From assembly GCA_023407175.1 (NCBI GenBank), contig JAEYMU010000057.1, positions 62,001-126,000 of the forward strand: a DNA stretch of 64,000 nucleotides. Reading direction: 5' to 3'. Below the pieces are notes generated by a model. The model was not told the DNA's origin. It saw nothing but the letters and a program-made list of their open reading frames with translations, and did no database searches. Source of the DNA: Bacillota bacterium (GTDB lineage: Bacteria > Bacillota_A > Clostridia > Lachnospirales > Lachnospiraceae). A program made the position numbers and the translations under genes. Every line of letters begins with the position of its first letter. Within the stretch, counting starts at the first letter, position 1. Shown here piece after piece: positions 7,531-16,231 of this stretch.

Positions 7531-10332
7531 TTAATAGTGTATGAATTTCTGTCTTAATCCTTTACAATAGTTGCATGAGTCAATCTTTCTCTGCATATCA
7601 CGAATTCTGTCTTTTGGAGAAGCTTTATATATATATCCACATTTCTGACATTTCCAGAAAAAAGGCTTTACTGAATCTGACAATATGTTATCAGGGTCAC
7701 CTAAAAAAGCGTTTGATAGATAGTTCCATTCTGAATCCACCATATCTGAATATATAGCCTTTAGTGATGTTTCTCCAGGAACAGCTTTCTTTTCAGAACA
7801 GTAAGGACATGATTCTGAACCATTAACCATTCCACGTACGGTTGCATTATACTCCAATCCGTATACTTTACATTTCCACTTGACTCTAACAGCTAATGTT
7901 GGGAATATATTATCGGCATCATATCTTTCATCTTGTAGTTCATCTGCTATTGCAAGATATAACGCCTTAAGTGAGTTAACGCCGGGAACAGCTTTCCGTT
8001 CCGAGCAATAAGGGCAAAATTCCGAACCATTTACCATTCCTCGAACCGTTGCCCTATATACCAATCCATATCTCTGACATTTCCACATAACACGCTGACC
8101 ATATGAAGGTATTAGGTTATCACAATCAATATCATTCTCTTCAGGATATTCAAAAGCATCTTCTTCATGTAATGCCTTTAAAGAAGTTTGTCCGGGAACT
8201 GCAACTTGTCCTGAACAATATGGGCATTCTCTGTTACCATTAACAACATTACGAATAGGTGCTTTCCATTGCATATCATATTTATGACAATCCCAAATGG
8301 CGTAAAGACTACTTTCGGGAAAAATCATATCAGGGTTAAAAACGTTCATTTGAGAAAATTCTTTTAATAATTCAGGATATAAAGCAGCAAATGAGTTTTT
8401 GCCCGGTGTTGCCTTTTTATTGGCACAATACGAGCAATATTCACTACCATCAACACGTCCTCTTGTTGTAGCACTAAACTCCATGCCACAAGTACTACAT
8501 GTCCAAACCCTATATTGCGTATTTTCTGGAAATAATTTATCAGGAGTGGTATCATTTTTTTCATAATTCCATTCATTAGCAATGTCATCATGTAAAGCTT
8601 TTAAAGAATTAAATTCAGGTAGAATTCTCCTATTTGAACAATAATCACATGTGAATTCTGTTTCGACAACTCTAGCTAATCTATTGTACCAAGTATGTCC
8701 TTTATCGCATTTATAATAATATGAATTTTGAGGGGAATAAAATATCTCATTTGGTCTTACATCATTATTGTCTTTATCCCAAATATTTAGTATTTCAGGA
8801 TATGACGATGCAAGGTCATTTATCCCCTCTACTAAAATCCTATTATCGCATATAACGCAATAAAAGCCGAATTGCGAATATTTATATATAGGGTGCTCAT
8901 AACTATGACCATGGTGGCACTTCCAGTATACTGATTTATTCGAAAATTCAGTGTAGTATTCTGGTCCATTTTCGTTTAGGTCATAATCCCAATATTCAAG
9001 CAATTCAGGATGTAAGTCTGCTAAACTATTACCATTTGTAAGGCGTGTACAAACAGGACATTTACCAAAACCTTTCGTTCTCGTATTAATACTTGCAGTC
9101 CATTCATGATTTTTATCACAACACCAAAACACTTCCTTATTTGAAGAAGCAGTGTATTCATTTGGTAGCAATGCATTTTTCTCATAATGCCATTCTTTTG
9201 TTAAATCCGGAAAACAAGTTTGAAAATCATTAACTAACTTTATAGGTCGTTTTCCACTGCAAAATGGGCAACCATGGAGTTCATTATCATGATATCGTGT
9301 CCTTGAAGCTGGTGTTGCTGAAAATATTTGATTACAAACAGAACATTTCCAATATACAGGCTTATTCTTTCCTGAAAGAATTTCAGTAATTAACATAGCA
9401 TTCATATCTTGAATAAATTCACTTGCAATATTCGGATGGGTTGTAGAAATGTCACTAACTTTCTTTAATGCTACCTTTCGAGCACATGCTTTGCATCCTA
9501 CGATTTGTTTTTTTCCCTTAATAAATTTAATTCTTGAACTAGCTTTACCTGTCCATTCGTAATTGCAAACTGAACATTTCCAGTAAAAATCACTACTATT
9601 ATAAAAACTTACTTCATTTGGTTTAACAACATTTTTATCATAATCCCAATACTTAAGAATTTCAGGGTGCGTTTTTTCTAAATCATTCAAGCCGGGTGCA
9701 AAGACTGATTTTCCCTCACATCTTGGACATAATCCTTTAGAAGTAGTTCTTGAGGCTATTTCACTTTTCCAACTATAATCACATTTCTTGCATCGCCAAT
9801 ATACCTTTGTATTATCAGTCTTTAAGTGATTTTCTGGTCTGTCTAGTGCATTTTTATCATAATCCCACATATCTGCAATATCTGGATGCGTTTTAGTTAA
9901 ATTATTTTCTAATCGGTAACATTCTTGGCATTTAGGGGATTTATAGAAATTTTGTATTTCTCTATTAAATTTATGTTCATTAGGGCAAATAAAGTTTGCA
10001 CGTTTAGTTGATACAGGAAGTAGTATCGAAGGGTTTAAACCCTCATTGTTTTCATGGTCCCAGAAAGTCTTTGCTTGTTCACATAATGTTAAAAAATCTG
10101 TCTCTCCCGGGAATGCAAGGCGACCCCCACAATACGGACAATCGATATTTTCACCATTTGCTTTTGTTCTTTGATATATTTTTGTCTTCCATTTATGTTC
10201 AGGATTTTTTGTACAAATAAAATGAGCTTCTTTTCCAGACTTATAAGGAACATTATCTGGAGTCATATCACCATTCATTTCATAATCCCATTGCATTGCT
10301 GCTATTGGATTTAAATCACGTAAAGTATTCAT
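7531..10332 (-). CDS. Large protein with 13 zinc-ribbon modules (DUF4379/PF14311-like)
   Basis: This protein of 933 residues is made almost wholly of about 13 tandem modules of 65-75 residues. Each has the pattern HPxxxxxWDYxKN, a P near a turn, WKC or FxC, a GHxW-type or C-x-x-C second site, then CPYC or a variant, as in the probable zinc-ribbon domain PF14311. Every module keeps two CxxC-like knuckles, so the chain could bind about 13 zinc ions. Modules 9-12 are most alike (CPYCSEKKAVPG, SLKALY), pointing to recent duplication. GAGGA eight bases upstream selects ATG 10332 (MNTLRDLNP) over ATG 10347. It is the last gene of the recombinase operon, starting 4 bases after the preceding stop. 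DNA or RNA binding is a guess from the fold. Confidence 0.8.
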   Translation of the reverse strand: MNTLRDLNPIAAMQWDYEMNGDMTPDNVPYKSGKEAHFICTKNPEHKWKTKIYQRTKANGENIDCPYCGGRLAFPGETDFLTLCEQAKTFWDHENNEGLNPSILLPVSTKRANFICPNEHKFNREIQNFYKSPKCQECYRLENNLTKTHPDIADMWDYDKNALDRPENHLKTDNTKVYWRCKKCDYSWKSEIASRTTSKGLCPRCEGKSVFAPGLNDLEKTHPEILKYWDYDKNVVKPNEVSFYNSSDFYWKCSVCNYEWTGKASSRIKFIKGKKQIVGCKACARKVALKKVSDISTTHPNIASEFIQDMNAMLITEILSGKNKPVYWKCSVCNQIFSATPASRTRYHDNELHGCPFCSGKRPIKLVNDFQTCFPDLTKEWHYEKNALLPNEYTASSNKEVFWCCDKNHEWTASINTRTKGFGKCPVCTRLTNGNSLADLHPELLEYWDYDLNENGPEYYTEFSNKSVYWKCHHGHSYEHPIYKYSQFGFYCVICDNRILVEGINDLASSYPEILNIWDKDNNDVRPNEIFYSPQNSYYYKCDKGHTWYNRLARVVETEFTCDYCSNRRILPEFNSLKALHDDIANEWNYEKNDTTPDKLFPENTQYRVWTCSTCGMEFSATTRGRVDGSEYCSYCANKKATPGKNSFAALYPELLKEFSQMNVFNPDMIFPESSLYAIWDCHKYDMQWKAPIRNVVNGNRECPYCSGQVAVPGQTSLKALHEEDAFEYPEENDIDCDNLIPSYGQRVMWKCQRYGLVYRATVRGMVNGSEFCPYCSERKAVPGVNSLKALYLAIADELQDERYDADNIFPTLAVRVKWKCKVYGLEYNATVRGMVNGSESCPYCSEKKAVPGETSLKAIYSDMVDSEWNYLSNAFLGDPDNILSDSVKPFFWKCQKCGYIYKASPKDRIRDMQRKIDSCNYCKGLRQKFIHY

Positions 10333-10336
10333 AATA

Positions 10337-11071
10337 CTAATCCTCATTTATCGAATCAAAGAGTCCAGAAATCAGATTATTCTTGAATTTGCTTTCTTGA
10401 CGTTTTATATTATCAAACACTTCATTAATGGAAGAATCATCTTGAATTACCATATCAGTTATAGCGGTTTCAGAAACCATACGTTCCCCACCAATCAAAA
10501 TATGTTCATTTCTTAATATTTGATTAGCTAGTTCTGGAAGCATTGTTTTTTCAATATAACTTTTATATTTTGCATTCTCTAATTCTAATTTTTTAGCAAC
10601 TTTGTTCTTTTCTAAAAGCTTACTTTTCAATTGAGCATTTTCTTCCTTAATTTTCTCCAGTTCCAAAAGTTTTTCATTTAATTCATTCATAGAATGATTA
10701 GCATTTTCAATTTTATTAATGGCAGTACGACACACGTTAGAATAGTAATTATCACGAATAACCAATGCTTTTCTTAACTTCTCAATTGATGAATTCGTTT
10801 TTAAAAAGTCATCAACGTCCAATGTCTTATATGTAATTAGTTCGTTCAATTCATCATCACGTTCTTGATCCTTAAGTTTGATAATATGTTCTCTTACTAG
10901 TGGGTCTCTATTCAATTTTCTGTCATTCACATCTGGAAACCCATTTTCATTTAGGTAATTACATATTTTGGTCATAATAAGTCTATTTACGTCTCCACGA
11001 CAGATAAAATTGAAATAATTATCTATAGCTAAAATCACATCGTCAGTATCATAAGTTTTATTTCTTGCCAT
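10337..11071 (-). CDS. Coiled-coil protein of the recombinase operon (TnpC-like position)
   Basis: This 244-residue protein has a basic, helical N-terminal part (DPLVREHIIKLK) and a heptad-rich coiled coil over about residues 126-176 (MNELNEKLLELEKIKEENAQ). The acidic C-terminus ends in GLFDSINED. It lies directly after the third recombinase-like gene, sharing the junction 11071/11072, and directly before the zinc-ribbon gene. Tn554-type transposons carry a small accessory protein TnpC after two recombinases, and position and coiled coil suggest a similar accessory role, but I see no proof of homology. A decayed copy of its 3' end occurs at 18186-18290, again immediately upstream of a zinc-ribbon gene, so the two genes move as a unit. 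Confidence 0.6.
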   Translation of the reverse strand: MARNKTYDTDDVILAIDNYFNFICRGDVNRLIMTKICNYLNENGFPDVNDRKLNRDPLVREHIIKLKDQERDDELNELITYKTLDVDDFLKTNSSIEKLRKALVIRDNYYSNVCRTAINKIENANHSMNELNEKLLELEKIKEENAQLKSKLLEKNKVAKKLELENAKYKSYIEKTMLPELANQILRNEHILIGGERMVSETAITDMVIQDDSSINEVFDNIKRQESKFKNNLISGLFDSINED

Positions 11072-12745
11072 TTAATATCCTCCGTCATGTAGTTTGGAAA
11101 CAAAATATTTTTCATATGTTTTAGTACTTGATTTCAGTCTTAAAAGTGCTTGTTTTACATCTTCCTCATAGCCTTTTCCTTGCCTATAAAGATTGATTTG
11201 TTCAGCTAGAACATCCCAATCTTCAGATATCTGATTTTTGTATAAATTATCATCATCTATAAAAATATCATAATTGTTAGCACGGTAATATGTACACGAC
11301 TGACAATCACCAATTTCTCCATTTGGACCACAAGCCTTAAGACAATCATCATATTTTCCATTTATGAATAACTCGGAATAACACTTTCCATTCTCAACTT
11401 CCACATATCTGTTACGAGTGATAGACGGTGCATAATAATTGAGTCCTAATACAAAATCTTGTTTTCCAGATTCGATACTTTGACGATATTTTTGATAAGT
11501 ACGACATTCTATCATTGTAGAAATATTAGCGTAGTAATGAGAACTCATATCAATGTCAGAATGCCCAGCAAGCATCATTGCTGTTGTTGGTGTACCACCA
11601 GAAGCAATGATATTAATCATAGCAATATGCCTTGTATCGCCAATATCGATTTTTTCAATGAAGTCCTCTGGCAAGATAGCATTATCATTTGAAAATTCTT
11701 CTGAACGGGAAATTTTTAACCTGTAGCGTTGTTCAATAATTTCATGATAGAATCTTGACAAACCATAACGCATGTTTGCATATGTAAAAAATCTACTATC
11801 ATATCTTTTGGAACGTCCGAAAAAATTATAGTGTTTATCTGCTCTAAATAATGTATCAAGATTATTTGGTGGCAGCTCTTGCGTTAATTCAAGATAATTT
11901 TGTACCTGTTGTGCTAAATTACTATCTATTTCATAACTACATAGTTCGTAATCATCATTGATATTATAGGATACTTTTTTCTTAGAACCCTTAAGTCTAT
12001 TTCGTCTAAACGTCATCTTGTTAGGAACACTCGGGTAATTAAAACAATCTCTAGGTATTAATAGAAATTCACGAGGTCTTAACGGTAATATGGAAGTTAT
12101 ATGCCACCATAGATAAATTGGGAAATAGAAAACCCTCTCTTCATTGGTAATATTTGAATTCCAATAATCATCAAGTAAATCATTGAATTTAAAATAACTC
12201 TGAAAAGTTGAGAGTTTTCTTCTTTTCGTAGTTTGATTTACAATATTATCTTCTGAAATTTTTTCAAGTTCAATCACAAGACATTCATATTCATTTGAAT
12301 CATTTAATGGTATACAATCCAAAAATTCAAGAGCCAGGTTTGAGTGTTGAAGTTTTATCTCTGTTTTAACACAGGCACCATCAAATGTATGTATAATTTC
12401 TCTTAATTCACGAAGAAATGACTGTATTGAGACCATAACGTATTTTCCCAATAACCCTACAATAAACATTTTTAAATAAATTATGAAATTCTTACGTTTA
12501 ATTGTATTGAATACAGGAGCTTTTTTTAGTTCAATCTCATTAATGTTAAAATATAATTGAATTTTACTATATTCATCATAGGTAGACCACACATTGTCTT
12601 CAAAAACACAATCGTGTATGTTTCCTCTCATTAAGTATTCATTAAATATTTCCTTTGCAGTATCTATATCATCAAGGCTAAAGCTATCTATTTCCTTAAT
12701 GGTTTCGAACAAACTTTTGTCGGATATCAGTAAATTGGATTGCAT
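11072..12745 (-). CDS. Third tyrosine-recombinase-like protein with Cys cluster
   Basis: This 557-residue protein has a tyrosine recombinase catalytic domain in its second half: an arginine near R223 (PLRPREFLL), R372 in GDTRHIAM, H395 in LAGHSD and tyrosines at 404/405 (SSHYYAN). The usual H of the HxxR box is replaced (the residue three before R372 is G369). A C-terminal cysteine cluster (C455, C468, C472, C481, C484) looks like a metal site added after the catalytic tyrosine. The N-terminal 200 residues would be the core-binding part. The start lies 2 bases past the upstream gene's stop and the end abuts the coiled-coil gene, so this is a compact operon. It is probably an active or semi-active recombinase working with the other two. 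Confidence 0.75.
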   Translation of the reverse strand: MQSNLLISDKSLFETIKEIDSFSLDDIDTAKEIFNEYLMRGNIHDCVFEDNVWSTYDEYSKIQLYFNINEIELKKAPVFNTIKRKNFIIYLKMFIVGLLGKYVMVSIQSFLRELREIIHTFDGACVKTEIKLQHSNLALEFLDCIPLNDSNEYECLVIELEKISEDNIVNQTTKRRKLSTFQSYFKFNDLLDDYWNSNITNEERVFYFPIYLWWHITSILPLRPREFLLIPRDCFNYPSVPNKMTFRRNRLKGSKKKVSYNINDDYELCSYEIDSNLAQQVQNYLELTQELPPNNLDTLFRADKHYNFFGRSKRYDSRFFTYANMRYGLSRFYHEIIEQRYRLKISRSEEFSNDNAILPEDFIEKIDIGDTRHIAMINIIASGGTPTTAMMLAGHSDIDMSSHYYANISTMIECRTYQKYRQSIESGKQDFVLGLNYYAPSITRNRYVEVENGKCYSELFINGKYDDCLKACGPNGEIGDCQSCTYYRANNYDIFIDDDNLYKNQISEDWDVLAEQINLYRQGKGYEEDVKQALLRLKSSTKTYEKYFVSKLHDGGY

Positions 12746-12747
12746 TA

Positions 12748-14655
12748 TTAAGTGTACCTCCTTATTATGCTTTCAAGTTCAAGAATACTTTCATCTCCAT
12801 AATTTTCTTTGATACATTCAAGTATTTCTTCCATTGCAGGTAAGATGACAGTAGTAATTATGTTTTTGTACTTATTCTTCATTCTTGTATCTTTGGTAGT
12901 CAATATCTGATTTTTTAATCTTTTGTATTCACTTGTAAGATGATATATGATTGATTTTGTACTAATTTCATGTTTACAACCAATACAATGTTTTCTTTCT
13001 GAATCAGAACATTCACAATGCATTGCTGTGAGAATGCACAAGCAATCATCTTGTTTTGATGCTGCCGAACCACAGCCTATATTATGAAGAATTTTCAATA
13101 TATTAGCGCGTAGATTTTCTCTATTTGAATCTATTATTTTAGTTACAGTATTTATAGCTTCATTTCTGGTATCACCTAATAAGGATACTAAATTCTCAAT
13201 TTCTCCCGGGGACATATCAAGTTGCTGAATCATCAATGTTTGTTTGGTTATAGGGAGCTGCGAGTAATCATCCTGCTCAATCATCTTAAGAAGCATTGAA
13301 GGAATAAAAGAACACACGCCCCTCTCAAAAAGTTCTCGCGCAACAAATTCAGGTGTTAATCCAGATAGATTTGCATCTTTCAAATAAATTTCGGTAATTT
13401 CTGCAAATTCCCCATACGACCCTTTATGTGACCTTGCTAGTGCAGCCAGTATATATCCTTTGGGTGATAAAATACCTGTGTCAGTATCGTCAGCAAACAA
13501 TTCAATTGCTTGAAGATATGCTTTGTTTGCTCTTCGTGAACTAAAATTTTCTTCTAGAAAAAGCTGAAAGAATTCTTCTCCCATTGCATCACCTAAATCA
13601 AAGGGATTCGTAACGATGCGTATGAGTGGTCGTGATTTTTCATATTGCTTAATTTGTGCATGAGCTTCGGATGCTGCAAAATAAGTACCTATAATCACTT
13701 TACAGCTTTCTGGAACAAAAAATTTAATATCAGGTATATCAGAATGACCACTTGTTTTTGAAGGGGTAAATGGTAGGTTCTTGAGCTGAAATGTGATACT
13801 GTTCACTACATTTTTTGCTTCATTATCTGAAAAAGTACCTTTATAAATAGAATCAAGAACATCAGATGGAGAACCTTCAAGAAGTGGATGGGGAAGTCTT
13901 AACAAATCCGAATCACGTAATGCACATATAAAATGTAATGACAAATACAAGAAACAATCAGCTGATATAGGTGATTCTGCTATTTTTTCATAGGTTCTGT
14001 TTTTATTGATAAACTCTGGATTAAAGAGATAATAGATAGTTCTTAAAAAGGTTTCTCCGTCATAAGCAGAAGTATTAATTCTTCCGTTTGACCGTTGGTT
14101 TAACTTATACTTATTTGTATAATGAACTACGCAGTTCTTACCACACCATTCCAATAGATCACAAATAGTCATGCCCATTGATATTGTTAGAGTACGACAT
14201 AAATTATCAACAAACACATCAAGCATTTCATTTGTATAATCGGTAATCTCTGTTTCAAGACGATATAAAAGATATTCTGTTATCACAATTTTATGTGATG
14301 TATTAATTTCTATTTCTGAATAGTATTTATTTAGTAAAAAGGTTGTCTTAGGATATTTCTCGCATAAAAATTGCAGTAAAGCTTCACTTTGGCTTACAGC
14401 ATCGAGGGAATAGATAGTTATCCACTGTGTTATTGCTTTATCTATAATTGGGTATTCAACATCATCAAATAAGATACTAGGTTGTTTCTGTTCATCATAA
14501 ATAAGTTCCGGGCTTGTATTAAACCAATTATTAAATTCCATAAAAGATATTAGTTTATATCTAAAATCTGTATCAATTTTGATTTTTAATGATTCGTCCT
14601 GTTCCTTGGTCTTAGATACAATAATAGACATTAAGTCATGTGTCTTATTTTTCAT
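12748..14655 (-). CDS. Large degenerate recombinase-like protein with Cys cluster
   Basis: This 635-residue protein has a size and position matching TnpB of Tn554-type transposons (second gene, about 630 residues). Around residue 247 (ALRDSDLLRLP) there is an arginine-containing segment like box I of tyrosine recombinases, but I cannot find a convincing HxxR box or catalytic tyrosine: the region near 400-440 reads ALARSHKGSYGEF and FVARELFERG. A dense cysteine/histidine cluster at C528, C538, C540, C547, C549, C557 and C560 suggests bound zinc. It overlaps the first recombinase gene by 11 bases. It may be a non-catalytic architectural partner; family assignment is tentative and rests mainly on context. 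Confidence 0.55.
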   Translation of the reverse strand: MKNKTHDLMSIIVSKTKEQDESLKIKIDTDFRYKLISFMEFNNWFNTSPELIYDEQKQPSILFDDVEYPIIDKAITQWITIYSLDAVSQSEALLQFLCEKYPKTTFLLNKYYSEIEINTSHKIVITEYLLYRLETEITDYTNEMLDVFVDNLCRTLTISMGMTICDLLEWCGKNCVVHYTNKYKLNQRSNGRINTSAYDGETFLRTIYYLFNPEFINKNRTYEKIAESPISADCFLYLSLHFICALRDSDLLRLPHPLLEGSPSDVLDSIYKGTFSDNEAKNVVNSITFQLKNLPFTPSKTSGHSDIPDIKFFVPESCKVIIGTYFAASEAHAQIKQYEKSRPLIRIVTNPFDLGDAMGEEFFQLFLEENFSSRRANKAYLQAIELFADDTDTGILSPKGYILAALARSHKGSYGEFAEITEIYLKDANLSGLTPEFVARELFERGVCSFIPSMLLKMIEQDDYSQLPITKQTLMIQQLDMSPGEIENLVSLLGDTRNEAINTVTKIIDSNRENLRANILKILHNIGCGSAASKQDDCLCILTAMHCECSDSERKHCIGCKHEISTKSIIYHLTSEYKRLKNQILTTKDTRMKNKYKNIITTVILPAMEEILECIKENYGDESILELESIIRRYT

Positions 14656-15940
14656 TTATCTTTTCAGACTCCTTTAACATAAATTCAAACATTTCATTAT
14701 TGATAACTTCAAGTTGCTTTGCCAGTTCGCCTTTGTTTTTCAAGTATGTCAATGCACTTATAGGGCTTGAATCACCACGCCAAAACTGTAATCCAGCTAC
14801 ATCTTCTCCATAAAGAGTCAAACGCACTGAAAACCAATGACGTAGTATATGGGGAGAAATATTGTTTTCCAATAGCATATGACCGTATGTACTGATTTCA
14901 GGGTCTGGACTATTTAACATGATTGGTTTTAATTCTTCAATCATTTGTTTGAAAATCCGATAGTAATTATCATAAGTCATAGCATAACCATGAGAATCGA
15001 CACACATAGGGCAAAAATCTTTTTCAAACATACATTCAGCCAGATATTCTTTATGAAGTTCATAAGCTTTCATAAAAGCACTTAAAAATCTCCGATAAAT
15101 ACCTTGTTTACGTTCTTTTTTAATATTACCAACAGATACCATGTCGGAGCGTAATTGTTTCTCTTCTTGAAGGTCAAATTCAACTGAATGAACTTTATTA
15201 TTAATTTTCTTAATAATGAGACCAGCCCCAAGAGGACTTATTTCTTGACGAACATTACATGCTTCAGCTGGTCGCATACCAGCAAAAGCACTTAAAGACA
15301 TGAGAAAAAAAATTTGTTTATAGTGACTTGCAGCGTAAGACATAATTAAGTTGAATACCGAATTAGGTATATCTCTGAATATTGTTTTAGGCATTCCATT
15401 ATAATAAACTTTAAAATTAGGAACTTTCTTCTTGCCATTCCCATGTTTTTTATTATTGTAATCAACAATGTGATAAAATTCTTTCTTTTCCCAACGTTTA
15501 TAGTCATGCTTTTTCAAATAATTATCAAAAAAATCAAGAATTGTACTTGCACATGCGTTTACTGTGCTTTCACTAGGATATTGCAAATCTTCCTCATGAT
15601 TCATTGAATAATCATACATGAACTCTTCTAGATGGTCGCAATTTATATCTTCAATTTTAGAAATTTTATATTTTCTGTAATTTTCTACAAAAAGAAAGTT
15701 CAACAGTTGGCATATATAATATGGTTTTGCACCAGAATTAGCATCGATTCGAACAGAGATTTTGTTACGTCCAATGCTTATATATTTATGAAATCCTGTA
15801 AATCGTAATATTTCTTTTTCACTATTCTTTATAACAATGAATTTATACGTAATTATCCTGTGATTTTGAATGACGTATTTATGATTGTATACTCCAAAAT
15901 AGTAATTGATATCTTCATTTAGTTCTATTACATCACCCAT
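14645..15940 (-). CDS. First tyrosine recombinase of the operon, TnpA-like
   Basis: This 431-residue recombinase keeps R223 (FAGMRPAEA), the HxxR box H364/R367 (SPHILRHW), a Trp near W387 in place of the second histidine, and a likely nucleophile Y399 (ALTYLKNKG). That supports an active strand-exchange enzyme. A CPMC pair near residues 310-313 is an extra feature. AGAGGA before the ATG fixes the start. It leads a run of five minus-strand genes with overlaps or gaps under 5 bases (14645/14655, 12745/12748, 11071/11072, 10337/10332). An extended -10 promoter covered by a palindrome lies upstream. Relationship to Tn554 TnpA or to recombinase-in-trio (RIT) elements is a hypothesis from gene order. 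Confidence 0.8.
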   Translation of the reverse strand: MGDVIELNEDINYYFGVYNHKYVIQNHRIITYKFIVIKNSEKEILRFTGFHKYISIGRNKISVRIDANSGAKPYYICQLLNFLFVENYRKYKISKIEDINCDHLEEFMYDYSMNHEEDLQYPSESTVNACASTILDFFDNYLKKHDYKRWEKKEFYHIVDYNNKKHGNGKKKVPNFKVYYNGMPKTIFRDIPNSVFNLIMSYAASHYKQIFFLMSLSAFAGMRPAEACNVRQEISPLGAGLIIKKINNKVHSVEFDLQEEKQLRSDMVSVGNIKKERKQGIYRRFLSAFMKAYELHKEYLAECMFEKDFCPMCVDSHGYAMTYDNYYRIFKQMIEELKPIMLNSPDPEISTYGHMLLENNISPHILRHWFSVRLTLYGEDVAGLQFWRGDSSPISALTYLKNKGELAKQLEVINNEMFEFMLKESEKINEK

Positions 15941-15980
15941 AGATTATCCTCTTTCAAATGACTTATAGTTTATCTTCCAT

Positions 15981-16001
15981 ATTGTGATATTATACCACAA
16001 T
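15981..16001 (-). promoter_or_regulatory. Extended -10 promoter inside a 21-bp palindrome, operator
   Basis: On the minus strand TATAAT (15994-15989) is preceded by TGG, an extended -10. It sits at the centre of an imperfect palindrome, ATTGTG N TAT T ATA N CACAAT, spanning 15981-16001. A repressor bound here would block the recombinase operon. No clear -35 is seen, as expected for an extended -10. Confidence 0.55.
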
Positions 16002-16078
16002 TTTCCTATTCATTAAATCCATTTTTAAGGATTTTCTTTTTATTAACTATTGAAAATTGGCTATGATATTTATTTAAA

Positions 16079-16136
16079 GGAATAAATAAAAGTCGTTATA
16101 TGAAACCAAGTAGGTCCATGCAACGACTTTTATTCC
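16079..16136. terminator. Hairpin terminator between the two zinc-ribbon units
   Basis: GGAATAAATAAAAGTCGTT (16079-16097) and AACGACTTTTATTCC (16122-16136) pair as a 15-bp stem with a 4-base bulge. A T-rich tail follows in the minus direction, so it fits the end of the 9-module zinc-ribbon gene and separates it from the recombinase operon. Confidence 0.6.
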
Positions 16137-16231
16137 ATTGATTATAGCTAAAATCAAATTTATATTGTTTATATTTATTTTACATGACATCATCATAGTG
16201 ATATACCTTAAATTAATTCAATTAAGTTATT

